Of a stretch of 64,000 bases of DNA, positions 54,371-64,000 are shown one piece after another (the stretch's first letter is position 1; each line of letters begins with the position of its first letter). The stretch lies in NCBI GenBank assembly GCA_963664935.2, contig CAXXSE010000006.1, forward strand, positions 310,001 to 374,000, written 5' to 3'. Made by a program: the position numbers and the translations under genes. This DNA is from G963664935 sp963664935 (GTDB lineage: Bacteria; Pseudomonadota; Gammaproteobacteria; Methylococcales; G963664935). The notes beneath the pieces are model-generated. The model had not been told where the DNA came from. It was given only the letters and a program-made list of their open reading frames with translations, and did not search any database.

Positions 54371-56515
54371 ATGAACCGGACAGACCAGTTACTCGGAAAC
54401 CCACTGAAGTTTCAATCAGAACTCGAAACAGTATTGTGCTCCGGATTTGAATTGTCTAGCGCCGCCCTGGTCAAGAAAGCATTATCCCTCGCTTTGGGTG
54501 TAGAGCATACTGAATCGATACGCCCTCGAGGGATTGAAGTGGCTGCGACCCTCATGAAACTCAATGCTGACGCCCAGACCATTCAAGCGACTTTACTCAG
54601 CGAACCCCGCCTGCGGGAATCATTGGAACACTCGTTTATCGAGGAACATTTTGGCGCCACCATCGCTAACCTGGTTAAAAACATTAATTGGCTCAATACC
54701 TTCGGCGCCTATTCCAAAGATGTCATAAACGTGCCGGAACAGGCGGAAACCTTGAGGCAAATGCTAGTTGCCATGGTCGACGACGTTCGAGCGGTTATCG
54801 TTAAATTGGCTTACCGGATTCAACGCCTTCGCAATTTACCCGGTGAAGAGTACGAAATGCGGCTCTATATCGCGCGCGAAACCTTGGACATTTACGCACC
54901 GTTGGCCAGTCGGTTGGGTATCGGACAGCTCAAGTGGGAGCTGGAAGACTTGGCTTTCCGATATCTGGAACCCAGGATATATAAAACACTGGCAAATTCC
55001 TTAACGGAAAACCGTGCGGATCGCGAAAACTATTTGGGCAAATTTATCGATCATATCCAAAACCTCTTGGAGAGTGAAGGGATAAAAGCCGACGTGTACG
55101 GACGGCCGAAACACATCTATAGTATTTGGCGGAAGATGCGGCGTAAGCAAGTGGGTTTTAATGAGCTTTACGATATTCGCGCAATTAGAATACTGGTGAA
55201 AAAACTATCAACATGCTACGAAGTGTTGGGTTTGGTGCATGGACACTGGCAGTATATTCCTAAAGAGTTCGATGACTATATCGCCAACCCCAAGAGCAAT
55301 GGCTACCAATCATTACATACGGTAGTTGCCGGTTCTGAAGGCGCATTGGTGGAAATTCAGATTCGCACCCACGAAATGGATCAATTCTCCGAAATGGGGG
55401 TTGCCGCTCACTGGCGGTACAAGGAAGGAGGAAATCGGAATGCCGCCGTAGAAAAGAGTATTGGGTCACTTAGAAATTTTCTGGAAAGCAAAAAGAGCGA
55501 TGAAGGCTTGGTGGAAGATTTTCGTACCGAACTCTATTCAGACCGTATATTCGTACTGACACCCGACGGGGAATTAAAGAATCTGATCGAAGGCGCCACG
55601 CCACTCGATTTCGCCTACGCCATTCACACCGAAGTAGGCCACCGCTGCCGTGGCGCCAAGGTCAATGGCCGAATCGTGAACCTGGCTTATACGCTTAAAT
55701 CCGGAGAACAGATTGAAATTTTGACATCGAAAGATGGAGGCCCGAACCGAAGCTGGTTAAACCCTCATATGGGTTATTTAAAAACCCATACCGCTTTGAA
55801 CAAAGTCAGGGCCTGGTTCAGACAACAGGATCACGAAAAAAATCTGCACGACGGTAAGGGCATTCTGGAAAAGGAACGTCAGCGTCTGGGTATTCAAGAC
55901 CTGAATATAGATGACTTGTTGAAACGATTTCGATTATCCCGGCAAGAAGAATTGTTTATCCGAATCGGACGAGGCGATATTAACTCTATACAAGTAGCCA
56001 ATGCTTTAGATATTCCCGAACTTTCAAAAAATATGCTTCCCGTTAAAGCGCCAAAAGCAAAACAGGAAAAAGACCGTATCCAGGTACAAGGCATCGGGAA
56101 TATGCTCACAACTTTCCCCAAGTGTTGCCAGCCGGTGCCCGGCGATTCCATTATCGGGTATATAACCATGGGTAAAGGCGTTACCATCCATCAGCGCGAA
56201 TGCAGCAATATTCTCAGCCTACCACTGGAAAAGCAAGGACGGCTTGTTGAAGTTGATTGGGGCCACGAAGACGAGCTATTTTCGGTGAAAATTCACGTTG
56301 AAGCGATTGACCGGCAAGGTCTGTTAAAAGACATCACCCAAATTCTCTCCAATGCCCACGTGAATATTATCGATGCGGATATTCATACCAATAAGGATGA
56401 CCTTTTGGTGCATATGAATTTGACAATAGAGATAAGAAATGCCGGGGAACTGAGACAAGTCTTAGCCGGAATCAATCAGCTCCACAATATTCTGGAAGCG
56501 AGGCGGGAGAATTAG
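54371..56515 (+). CDS. relA: GTP pyrophosphokinase RelA
   Basis: 714 residues. The N-terminal pseudo-hydrolase domain lacks the HDxxED metal site (it reads LLSEPRLRESLEHS), so this is RelA rather than SpoT. The synthetase domain has YDIRAIRILVKK and PKSNGYQSLHTVV. TGS (LTPDGELKNLIEGATPLDFAY), a Cys-His zinc finger (FPKCCQPVPGD) and a C-terminal ACT domain follow. It makes (p)ppGpp on stalled ribosomes. The inverted dispersed motif lies right after its stop. Confidence 0.95.
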   Translation: MNRTDQLLGNPLKFQSELETVLCSGFELSSAALVKKALSLALGVEHTESIRPRGIEVAATLMKLNADAQTIQATLLSEPRLRESLEHSFIEEHFGATIANLVKNINWLNTFGAYSKDVINVPEQAETLRQMLVAMVDDVRAVIVKLAYRIQRLRNLPGEEYEMRLYIARETLDIYAPLASRLGIGQLKWELEDLAFRYLEPRIYKTLANSLTENRADRENYLGKFIDHIQNLLESEGIKADVYGRPKHIYSIWRKMRRKQVGFNELYDIRAIRILVKKLSTCYEVLGLVHGHWQYIPKEFDDYIANPKSNGYQSLHTVVAGSEGALVEIQIRTHEMDQFSEMGVAAHWRYKEGGNRNAAVEKSIGSLRNFLESKKSDEGLVEDFRTELYSDRIFVLTPDGELKNLIEGATPLDFAYAIHTEVGHRCRGAKVNGRIVNLAYTLKSGEQIEILTSKDGGPNRSWLNPHMGYLKTHTALNKVRAWFRQQDHEKNLHDGKGILEKERQRLGIQDLNIDDLLKRFRLSRQEELFIRIGRGDINSIQVANALDIPELSKNMLPVKAPKAKQEKDRIQVQGIGNMLTTFPKCCQPVPGDSIIGYITMGKGVTIHQRECSNILSLPLEKQGRLVEVDWGHEDELFSVKIHVEAIDRQGLLKDITQILSNAHVNIIDADIHTNKDDLLVHMNLTIEIRNAGELRQVLAGINQLHNILEARREN

Positions 56516-56621
56516 CCTCGGACAGCCTCCTAGGAGGCTTCCCAAATTTCGGGCGGTTCAACTACTATTATTGTAAGCACCCAAAACCCAATTCACCGAC
56601 AATTAATCTCGTAAAAGTAGC

Positions 56622-57197
56622 ATGAATCAAATCATAGCAATCCTAATTTTGTTTCTGTCACCCCAGGTTTCGACCGCTGGCGGGACACCACAAACCGATG
56701 CGGATTTCGCCAGACTTCCAACTTATTGTAAGGCCCGCCACAAAAAAAGCCCGCCAGCCCAAAAGAAGGTGTGGAAACAGAAACTGGGGAAGGGGTTCCT
56801 TCATGTACACCATTACTGCTATGCCCTTCATTTTCTGAATCACTCGAACAAAGTTGGCAAGAAAAAAGCGAACAGAGACGCACTGAAGTCAGCGATCAAA
56901 GAAATAGGCTATGTCCAGCGGCATACGTCTAAACAATTTGCCTTACAACCGGAAATGGCCTACAAAAAAGGCAGTATATACGAGCGTCTCGGGGATCACT
57001 CCGCCGCGATGCAAGAATACCTAAAAGGTATTGCCATAAATCCGCGCATACCGGCATTATACGCGGCTCTTAGTGATCTCTATAAAAAGACTGGAGACGA
57101 CGAAGAGGCCATGAATGTGCTCAAACGGGGATTAAAACATAAACCAAAATCCAAGAAACTGAACAAGAGGCTCAAAAAGCTAAAGAATCAGACATAG
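56622..57197 (+). CDS. Secreted tetratricopeptide-repeat protein
   Basis: 191 residues. A signal peptide (MNQIIAILILFLSPQVSTAG) is followed by a Lys/His-rich region (HKKSPPAQKK, then FLHVHHYCYALHFL). At about 110-190 there are two or three TPR units (YKKGSIYERLGDHSAAMQEY, then LYAALSDLYKKTGDDEEAM). Such proteins often belong to exopolysaccharide export clusters. The next gene, a flippase, starts three bases after its stop and supports that. Confidence 0.8.
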   Translation: MNQIIAILILFLSPQVSTAGGTPQTDADFARLPTYCKARHKKSPPAQKKVWKQKLGKGFLHVHHYCYALHFLNHSNKVGKKKANRDALKSAIKEIGYVQRHTSKQFALQPEMAYKKGSIYERLGDHSAAMQEYLKGIAINPRIPALYAALSDLYKKTGDDEEAMNVLKRGLKHKPKSKKLNKRLKKLKNQT

Positions 57198-57199
57198 CT

Positions 57200-58666
57200 A
57201 TGCGGTTGGGAAACTCAATTCGGCACGGGACACTGTGGCTGATCACGGGGAGTATCGGCTATCGTATCCTGTCATTCCTGTTTGGTGTGGTGCTCGCTCA
57301 TTTATTGGCGCCGAAAGACTTCGGTGTCTTGGTTGCCATACAGGTTTTTACCGGAGCAGCGGGTTTTATTGCCGGAGGGGGAATGGGTCAGGCGTTGATC
57401 CATACTAAAGAAGTTGATGCCCGCCATTTCCATGTTGTTTTTACTCTTCAACTTTGTATATGCAGTATTATTTATGCTGTATTTTTTCTGTTGGCCCCGT
57501 GGTTTGCGGTTTGGTTCGAAAACCCAATTTATAGCGACTTATTGCGTGTTTCGGCACTGTCTTTCCTAATCAGGCCATTTGCGAATGTTGCGCAGTCGAG
57601 TCTGCGCCGGGAAATGCGATTCAAGGCCATTGTCATTATCAATAATGCCAATCTAGTCGTATCGAGTTCAGCCAGTATTACCCTCGCGACCTATGGTTTT
57701 GGAGTTTGGAGCTTGGTATTGGGAGGCATTATTGGCGCGCTTTTCCAATCAGTGTGTTTTATTCTGGTTAGCAAACGCTATCCGGGGTTTCATTACAATG
57801 CCGCGATCGCCAAGAGCCTCGGAAGTTACGGTATTAAATTTTCGGCCAATGACATCATTTTCTATTTTAAGGCGCAGACGCCGAATTTCCTACTGAGTCG
57901 ATATTTGGGGCCTAGCGCTACTGGGTTATTTAATAAAGGCAGTAGCTTAAGCGAATTACCGGTAAAAACTATTAGTAGTTCAGCATACCAAACTGTTTTT
58001 AGGGCGCTATCCGCATCTCAAGATAATCTGGATAAATCAAAATATATCTACCTCCGTACAATCACATTGGTTTCGGTTTATACCTTTCCTTTTTATATCG
58101 CATTGCTGTGGTTGTCGGAGCCCTTTGTCGTTACAGTTTATGGCGCAAAATGGCAGGCTGCCGCAATGCCTTTACAAATTCTTTCCATAGCGGGCCTTTT
58201 CAGGTGTATTTCTAACCCCTCGGGGGCGGTCATGGCCGCGCAAAACCTTCGCGGCATAGAAATAAAAATACAGGCCGCGGCATTATGTTTGACGGCGCTG
58301 GGTTGTATACCGGGGATTCAACAAAACGATATCAACCTCTTAGCTGTAGGACTTTTGCCCAGTTTCATGTTTTTGGCTGTAGCGCTTTCCTTTTGCGCGC
58401 TTCGAGCATTGAACACCGGCTTCATCGATCTATTCAAGGCATTAAAACCGGCGGTTTTTCTGAATACCGGCTTGGCCTTGACCCTGGCCGCGTGCGATCA
58501 AACCTTAAAGATCCTGGAGATGACTTCGGATCCCATCGTCTATCTTGACACGCTTGCAGGGGTGGGCGGGTTTGTTTACTTGACGCTTTTTCTTTTCTAC
58601 CCGCTTCCGTCAATGGAAACCGAGGCGCTTCGGTGGAAAAAAATACTTCGCTTGCGAACGGCATAA
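57200..58666 (+). CDS. Oligosaccharide flippase / polysaccharide export protein (Wzx-like)
   Basis: 488 residues with 12 or so membrane segments. The N-terminal part (IRHGTLWLITGSIGYRILSF, then LLAPKDFGVLVAIQVF) is characteristic of the MOP-superfamily lipopolysaccharide flippases (RfbX/WzxC type). It moves lipid-linked sugars across the inner membrane. It is likely co-expressed with the TPR protein. No glycosyltransferase follows within the window, so the cluster is incomplete here. The 190 bases after it, up to tRNA-Arg, hold nothing recognisable. Confidence 0.88.
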   Translation: MRLGNSIRHGTLWLITGSIGYRILSFLFGVVLAHLLAPKDFGVLVAIQVFTGAAGFIAGGGMGQALIHTKEVDARHFHVVFTLQLCICSIIYAVFFLLAPWFAVWFENPIYSDLLRVSALSFLIRPFANVAQSSLRREMRFKAIVIINNANLVVSSSASITLATYGFGVWSLVLGGIIGALFQSVCFILVSKRYPGFHYNAAIAKSLGSYGIKFSANDIIFYFKAQTPNFLLSRYLGPSATGLFNKGSSLSELPVKTISSSAYQTVFRALSASQDNLDKSKYIYLRTITLVSVYTFPFYIALLWLSEPFVVTVYGAKWQAAAMPLQILSIAGLFRCISNPSGAVMAAQNLRGIEIKIQAAALCLTALGCIPGIQQNDINLLAVGLLPSFMFLAVALSFCALRALNTGFIDLFKALKPAVFLNTGLALTLAACDQTLKILEMTSDPIVYLDTLAGVGGFVYLTLFLFYPLPSMETEALRWKKILRLRTA

Positions 58667-58857
58667 ACTCGGCAACTCCCGTTTTTTAACGTGGAAATAG
58701 CGGATTTCAAGGGTGAGAGAGGAATAGTTACTATCAATCCAAAATTTCTATGATTAACACCGGTCCGGTATTTCTCAAAGTTTTTAGCTACATTAGCCTT
58801 CTATCGATAATGTCGAATAATCGATGAGTACCAAAATTTGTAACTTCTTGAGTAAAT

Positions 58858-58934
58858 TGGCGCCCCGAGGAGGATTCGAACCCCCGGCCTACCCCTTAGG
58901 AGGGGGTCGCTCTATCCTGCTGAGCTATCGGGGC
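58858..58934 (-). tRNA. tRNA-Arg (anticodon CCT)
   Basis: Acceptor GCCCCGA/TCGGGGC, discriminator G and encoded CCA. Anticodon stem ACCCC/GGGGT with loop CTCCTAA, anticodon CCT. T-loop GTTCGAATC. tRNA genes are common integration points, and a miniature element lies 68 bp away. Confidence 0.95.
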
Positions 58935-59002
58935 GTGGTGGATTGTATGCGATAAATGGAAATCGGGATCATACCACTAGCTGGCGCGATGAAGCTAGTC
59001 GG

Positions 59003-59229
59003 AGTCTTGTCCAATATGAAATGGCCCTGAAGAGGGGGGTAATTTCTAACGTGAAATGGCCCTGAAACCGAGAACAGATCATAAATTGAGGTTAACTTAC
59101 GCTTCAGAAGTGTCAAGGAGATTCCTCCGCTACGCTACAAACTCCTCCTTGACACCTCTTCCGCTCCAGTTAAAAGGTTATTCATGATCTGTTCCCAATT
59201 TCAGGGCCATTTATAGATTGGAATAGACT
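59003..59229 (+). mobile_element. 227-bp MITE with attC-like core, copy 3
   Basis: Same length and ends as the other copies. No target duplication is visible here, so a later rearrangement is possible. Its right end lies five bases before the antitoxin start codon and supplies the upstream region of that gene. Confidence 0.88.
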
Positions 59230-59233
59230 TGCT

Positions 59234-59557
59234 ATGCAATCATTTAGTATTCGTGATTTACGTGAACGTTCAGGCGCATTAAGCCAAGAGGCCGAAGAAG
59301 GCAATCTGGCGTTGGTGACACATGGACACCCCTTGTTTGTCAGTGTCCCATTTACCGAAGAGTTGTTGCAACAAGGGGTGCATGTAGCATTGGCGGTCAA
59401 GCTTTTCAAAGAAGGGGATACTAGTCTGGGTAAGGCCGCAAAACTGGCAAAGATGAATATTGCTGAATTTTCTGAATATGTCAGTCGCTTGGGGATTGCT
59501 ATTGTGGATTTTGATGAAGAAGAGCTTGATAAGGAGTTGGCTTTTCTGAATTCGTGA
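59234..59557 (+). CDS. Antitoxin, UPF0175-type with Phd-like N-terminus
   Basis: 107 residues. The N-terminal part (SIRDLRERSGALSQEAEEG, then LVTHGHPLFVSVPF) resembles Phd/YefM antitoxins. The C-terminal half (ALAVKLFKEGDTSLGKAAKLA, positions about 53-73, then EFSEYVSRLGI and DFDEEELDKELAFL) is the UPF0175 helix-turn-helix. It should bind and silence the PIN toxin encoded next. The stop overlaps the toxin's GTG by four bases. Its promoter may lie in the adjoining miniature element. Confidence 0.82.
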   Translation: MQSFSIRDLRERSGALSQEAEEGNLALVTHGHPLFVSVPFTEELLQQGVHVALAVKLFKEGDTSLGKAAKLAKMNIAEFSEYVSRLGIAIVDFDEEELDKELAFLNS

Positions 59558-59721
59558 AGAAATTTATTGTATCTGACACGAGCCCATTAATTGCATTGGC
59601 AAAGCTTGATCGGTTGGACTTGTTGTTGAGTATTTTTTCCGAAGTCCATATTCCGAGAACTGTTTATTTTGAAGCGACTTGTGACGGGTATCGTCATGAC
59701 GCTCAGTTGATTCATGACTAG
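59554..59721 (+). pseudogene. PIN-domain toxin (DUF3368), truncated
   Basis: From GTG 59554, 55 codons read VKKFIVSDTSPLIALAKLD, then LLLSIFSEVHIPRTVYFEA, ending at TAG after AQLIHD. The first catalytic Asp (SDTSPLIAL) is present, but the later acidic residues of the PIN site are lost, since DUF3368 proteins run to about 150 residues. The sequence after the stop belongs to a repeat instead. The antitoxin therefore remains without an active partner here. Confidence 0.75.
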
Positions 59722-59818
59722 AACAGAGGGTCAAGTCGCTTTCTTCACAATACTCCGAAACAATATAGTCAGCACCAATAGATAATTCTGGTTTCCCATA
59801 CCGGGTCGAAATCGGCAA
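59722..59818 (-). repeat. Dispersed segment shared with 63838-63940
   Basis: On the minus strand it contains GAATTATCTATTGGTGCTGA and GAAGAAAGCGACTTGACC. A similar segment runs on the + strand near 63858-63930 (most of 66 bases match by eye). Both encode ELSIGA and EESDLTL in the matching frame. The remainder of 59819-60031 holds the 50-bp motif and a small hairpin (GGATGACGC...TTATCC), but no gene. Confidence 0.5.
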
Positions 59819-59889
59819 ATACGTTCAGCGAATGGCAACAAGATTCAGCAAAAAATTCCCACAAAGAGTTTAAGCGCACGGTTCCCTAG

Positions 59890-59939
59890 GAGGCTGTCCG
59901 AGAACAGGAGTCATCGCGAGGTAAAGCGGTTTTGAGTCC
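59890..59939 (+). repeat. 50-bp dispersed motif, intergenic copy
   Basis: The intergenic counterpart of 24686-24735. It begins GGAGGCTGTCCGAG and ends GAGTC, with CCTA directly before it as in the inverted copy after relA. Confidence 0.6.
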
Positions 59940-60031
59940 AGTCATCCATTGACATTCGGAGATTACATGGCGGATGACGCTCCGCTTATCCTCACTACGG
60001 TTCTCCCCACCGTTTCAACCCCACAACCCAA

Positions 60032-61699
60032 CTAAAGAAAATTAAACAACGACAAACCCTGTACCCGCACAAAAGCTTGTTGGGCTGCCTGTAAAGATAC
60101 TAGCTGCAGATTAAACCGACTAATCGCTTCGGTAAAATCCAGATCCCGGGTATCCGACAGCAGGGATTGCAGGTCCACGTCAAGATCCGCGTTAAGATTC
60201 TGTTGAATGTCTGCGGCGTTGAGTCGTGCGCCGATGGAAGCACGAACATTGAGTATACGATTAAGGCCGGTGTCGAGATCGGCTAAGATGCCTCCGGGAT
60301 CAATCGTGGCCGGTACATCCGCTTGGGTGTTGAAAACTCCAAAGGTCCCACTGCTTAGGGTACCCGCCACATCGGATTGTATGGTGTAATCTTCATCCAA
60401 TTGAATCGCTACCGAACTTGCTCTGACGGCACTGTCGATAGCGCCGCCTTCCGTTAGCGTCGTATTATCAAACCGGATAGTTTGAGTGCCTGCTCCCGCA
60501 TCCAGCACGCTAAAGTTCTCGATCCCGATATTGGCGCCACTTGGGCTTCCGATGGTAAATTTGCCCGTTGTGGAGCCTATTGCGACTAGGTCGCCCAAGT
60601 TAGCTGCATTGATTGCCGCTACAAAATCGTCCTCAAGGCTAAGATTGGTTGCCGAATCGCGAACAAAAGAAACCGCCGTGCTGACGCCGGAATCGGCGTG
60701 TAGTACAAACGAAACGGTATCGCCGTCGACTATACCGCTTGTCGAACTAACATCTAATGTCACTTGATTTGGATCGGCTTGGGCGCTTACCCCGGTTAGC
60801 CCGTCCAAACTCAAAGCGATATTCGCGGCCGAGCGCTCGGTATCGAGATCGATCACGTGGGTCTGCAAGGTGCCGTCGGGCGCTGTGATGCTAATTGTCT
60901 GATCGGCCACCGCCGTGGACAAAAGGACCTAATCGATCACCGCTCCACTCCTTGGTACTCCAAGCCCCGCCCCCCTTGTCGTAATCTGGTCCGGATCAAG
61001 GTTATTCGCTTCTAGCTGTTCGGCGAGTTGGGTCACCAGATCAAAAATGCTTCCTTCAGTCGGATTTGCTGGATTCACCGTGATTGGCGGATCGCCGACA
61101 TAGTTAAAAGATTGCCCGAATACTTCGATTCCGTGGTCGCCATCGGCGATTCTCCGGGTCGGACTGATCTGAATGTTTCGTTGATTTTCGTCACCCTGGT
61201 ATTGGTAAAGGGTGACATCCTTGGTCACGCCCCCTTGGGTTACCTGGGTCACTGTCCCGGCATAGGGTGGAGTTTGGGAGCTATAGCCGGCGAACAGATA
61301 TTCACCGTTAGCGTTTTGAGTATTCGCCAAACCGACTAATTGATCGGCAATTTGCCTGATTTCTTGTGCTATCGCGTTTCGGTCACTGGGCGAATTGGTA
61401 TCGTTCAATCCCTGAACCGCCAATTCCCGAGCCCTTTGGATTGCGTTCACCGTACTATCCAAAGCGCCATCTTCAAACGTTAACCGGGACGTTAGCGTAT
61501 TGATGTTGCTCTGATATTGATTATTTTGTGAAATCGACTGCTGAATATCCAATACCCGCACCGATGCCGCCGGATCATCGGAAGGCGTATTGATACGAAG
61601 CCCGGTGCTCAATTGGTTTTGGGTTTTACTCAGTTTGAACTGTTGATTGAGGATTGAATTGACGCCCAATTGCTGGGCGAGTGATGTGGAAATCCGCAT
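60032..61699 (-). pseudogene. flgL: Flagellar hook-filament junction protein FlgL with an in-frame amber codon
   Basis: The N-terminal part (MRISTSLAQQLGVNSILNQQ, then LSTGLRINTPSDDPAAS) and the C-terminus (LNVRASIGARLNAAD to FVRVQGLSLFNFL) are both typical FlgL. They are in the same frame, with TAG at 60929-60931 after GAVID. Without it the protein would be 555 residues, longer than usual owing to a variable insert (about 240-470). A CAG-to-TAG change is a simple explanation. A TTG at 60920-60922 could restart the second half, but that product would lack the N-terminal assembly helix. Confidence 0.88.
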
Positions 61700-61702
61700 C
61701 GA

Positions 61703-63250
61703 TTATCTCCCGATCGCGCTCAGTAAACTATCAAATATCACATTAGCTACTGAAACCAGTTGCGCCGATGCCTGGTAGGCTTGTTGGAATCTAACCAAAT
61801 TGGCAGCTTCCTCATCAAGGTTAACGCCCGAGACGGTTTGTTGCGCCTGCCGAGCTTGGATCAGTAATCCTTCCTGGGCTTGGCTATTGATATCCGCCGC
61901 ACGCGTCAGTGTCCCAACGTCGGCCACGACGTTTCCAAACGCTTCTTGAAAAGTCGCCGTACCGTTCAGTAAATTCCGGTTGGTTTCCAATGCCGCCAAA
62001 GCCAGTGCATTGCGGTTGTCCCCAACCGATCCGGTAATGGTATTGCTCTGGGACGCCGCGATTTGATTGGTATCGGTAATGACCACCGAAATTTCACCAG
62101 CAATATTGTGGGTCGGCCGGATTAAAAAGCTGTCGTTGGCAACCGCGCCGGTTGCATCTACGGTTAATCCATCAATGACAAAAATACTTACCGTATCGTT
62201 ATATACCTCGGTATTATCGGACAACCGGGTAACGGTATAATTGGTTCCGTCGAATCTCAGGCTATAATCGCTTAACGCCACCTGATTCACGTCATCGAAC
62301 GCCACCGCAATGGTCCCGATGTTACCCGAATCATCAATAACCGTCACGTAGGGTAGATTAAAAAACAACTGCTGGGTATTGCCGTCCAGGTCAAATCCAA
62401 TAGCGTGAATACTATTGATATCATTAGCTAAGCCTAAAGCAACCCTGCCCAGCCCTTTCTTTGTGGGCTCCAAAATCTCCTCGGAAAATTTCAGATTGCC
62501 GGATAGCTCCCCACCACTCAGGTTTTGGGTAATGACCACCGAGCTTGAATTGGTGGTATACAAGATCTCCAATCGTTCCGGATCCAGACCGGAACGCTGT
62601 GTTGCCAGGGTAGCGGCGTTTGTCCCAAGCACCAGGGTTTGTCCATTACCGATAAATACACTTAAGGACCCATCGTCCTGCTCAGCCGTGGTGACATCGA
62701 CTTTTCCCGAAAGCTGGGTGAGTAATTGATCGCGCTGGTCCAACAAATCGTTAGGTGGGGCTCCTCCGGACAGGCCGGTCGCGATCACAATGTCCTCGTT
62801 GATCCGGGCAATCGATCCGGAAAGAGAATTTATTTCACTTACCACGCTTCTGATATTCCGGTTTACTTGCAAGCCCAAATCGGTTAATCGATTGTTCGCG
62901 GTAGCAAACCGGTCGGCCAGCGTATTAGCGTTGCCCAACAAAACCCGCCTTGCTGGAGTCGAACCGGGATCGTCGGCGACCTCATTGACCGCATTAAAAA
63001 AATCCTGGAGCGATGAGCTTATATTTGAATTGGGATCGGCAATAAAATTGTCGACCTGTGTCGCCAAGCTACGAAAAGTATTGATCTCAGAGAAAGCAGA
63101 CGTGCTGGAACAAACTTGGGCGCCCAGGAACTGGTCATAAATCCGTTCCGTCCGAACCGCGTTAACACCTTGCCCGATAAAACCCGCACCGGTGCCTTGT
63201 CCTCCACGGCTTGCAAACAGCACACGCTGCCGACTATAGCCTTCGGTAAA
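61703..63250 (-). pseudogene. flgK: Hook-associated protein FlgK, 5' end replaced by a MITE
   Basis: The frame from 63250 reads FTEGYSRQRVLFASRGGQG, which is where FlgK normally reaches residue 40 (after NVNTEGYSRQ). The first 38 or so codons are gone, and the miniature element sits at the break. The body (LQDFFNAVNEVADDPGSTPARR, positions about 105-126) and the C-terminus (VNLDEEAANLVRFQQAYQAS) are intact. The start codon, secretion signal and N-terminal helix are missing, so assembly should fail. It is followed by flgL three bases later, the normal order. Confidence 0.9.
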
Positions 63251-63477
63251 AGTCTATTCCAATCTATAAATGGCCCTGAAATTGGGAACAGATCATGAAT
63301 AACCTTTTAACTGGAGCGGAAGAGGTGTCAAGGAGGAGTTTGTAGCGTAGCGGAGGAATCTCCTTGACACTTCTGAAGCGTAAGTTAACCTCAATTTATG
63401 ATCTGTTCTCGGTTTCAGGGCCATTTCACGTTAGAAATTACCCCCCTCTTCAGGGCCATTTCATATTGGACAAGACT
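63251..63477 (-). mobile_element. 227-bp MITE with attC-like core, copy 4 (inverted)
   Basis: Inverted relative to copies 1-3 but with the same length and sequence. It cuts flgK. The flgK 5' end is not found on its far side, so a rearrangement or deletion accompanied or followed the insertion. Confidence 0.9.
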
Positions 63478-64000
63478 ATAGCTATCTCGCTAAAAATGTT
63501 ACTATAGATTGTGGCACAGATGCGGAGTGGAATTAGTAATAAACGGTAGAAGCCACTAAATAATTAGTAAAACCTGCGTTGGTTGGTCGCCAGTCTGTTT
63601 AAAGATCGGGCAATTGCAGAAAGGAATCCGCTTCGCCGATACTTAATTAAATGCCTCTGGCGGGGATATTTATACAACAATGATTTATAAGTGGCCGGTT
63701 TTATGGAAAGGGGTGGCGTTTTTGGTGGCTTATAACCCTACATAGCTTGTCTAATCGGTAATCCCCCAGATTTTATATTTACCCCTTCGATACGTGTTTT
63801 GTTGTGAGGCAAGCGTATTGACCCCTATTTCTTTTCTAACAAGACTGGGTCTAAAGGTTCAGCGGGAATTATCTATCGGTGCTGTGCACATTGTTTATGG
63901 GTATTATGAAGAAAGCGATTTGACCCTTTTATACACTTTCAGTGCATCGTGGTTGAGTTTGCGGTAGATATGGTTAAAATAAATCTGTCCCCTTTTTTTC
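63478..64000. other. Gene-free end of the window with repeat remnants
   Basis: No convincing coding sequence. It contains the dispersed segment near 63838-63940 and ends with AATAAATCTGTCCCC plus a T-run, which resembles the sequence after the RAYT gene (2045-2068). Both look like REP-type intergenic repeats. Confidence 0.45.

Overview
The window reads as chromosomal DNA of a gammaproteobacterium with mid-range GC. The evidence is housekeeping synteny: tig-clpP-clpX-lon-hupB-tRNA-ppiD, glyQ-glyS-gmhB-plsC, rsmD-coaD-ferredoxin, and relA, sfsA, trmB, a fused-type cysG and a ThiS-ThiG fusion. I cannot name the genus. Gene decay and mobile DNA are conspicuous.

Region 1 (1-17.9 kb) is accessory DNA. 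It opens with a REP-associated Y1 transposase gene cut by an IS110/IS1111-type element, then a group II intron relic that was itself hit by a small IS200/IS605-like element. From about 2.9 to 9.1 kb, and again from 14.8 to 16.0 kb, small genes on the + strand alternate with imperfect palindromes of integron attC form. No integrase is present, so this is a sedentary integron cassette array, or part of one (a cluster of attC sites lacking an integrase). Cassettes carry a membrane protein, a DUF1353 lipoprotein, a PD-(D/E)XK-like nuclease, an RGG/FG-repeat membrane protein, a zinc-ribbon protein, a GIY-YIG-like protein and a HicAB toxin-antitoxin pair. The two array parts are separated by an IS21 relic that holds an IS4-type element and a 1.8-kb element. 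An IS91-type transposase, a tyrosine recombinase scrap and a dif-like 28-bp site close the region.

Region 2 (18-58.9 kb) is mostly housekeeping. The minus strand carries trmB, thiSG, aroG, glyQS-gmhB-plsC, cysG, hisI and hisG. Next come a uvrD gene with two in-frame ochre codons, an aldolase-like protein and a CPBP protease. The proteostasis cluster with three tRNAs, ctaB, two M16 peptidases, rsmD, coaD, fdx, ggt and an Sfp-type transferase follow. A second copy of the 1.8-kb IS sits inside a Uma2-type gene. Then come sfsA, a diheme cytochrome c, relA, a TPR protein and a Wzx-type flippase.

Region 3 (58.9-64 kb) holds tRNA-Arg, then two copies of a 227-bp miniature element in opposite orientation. 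They enclose a truncated toxin-antitoxin pair, flgL with an in-frame amber codon, and a flgK whose 5' end was replaced by the element.

The most unusual structure is this 227-bp element (four copies, all the same length). It has transposon-like terminal inverted repeats, and its centre folds like an attC site whose loop resembles those of neighbouring attC sites. It may be a miniature transposon that carries a cassette recombination site. Several genes (uvrD, flgL, a cassette nuclease, an IS transposase) keep long open frames apart from one or two in-frame stops. The pattern suggests recent decay; stop-codon recoding was considered and rejected.
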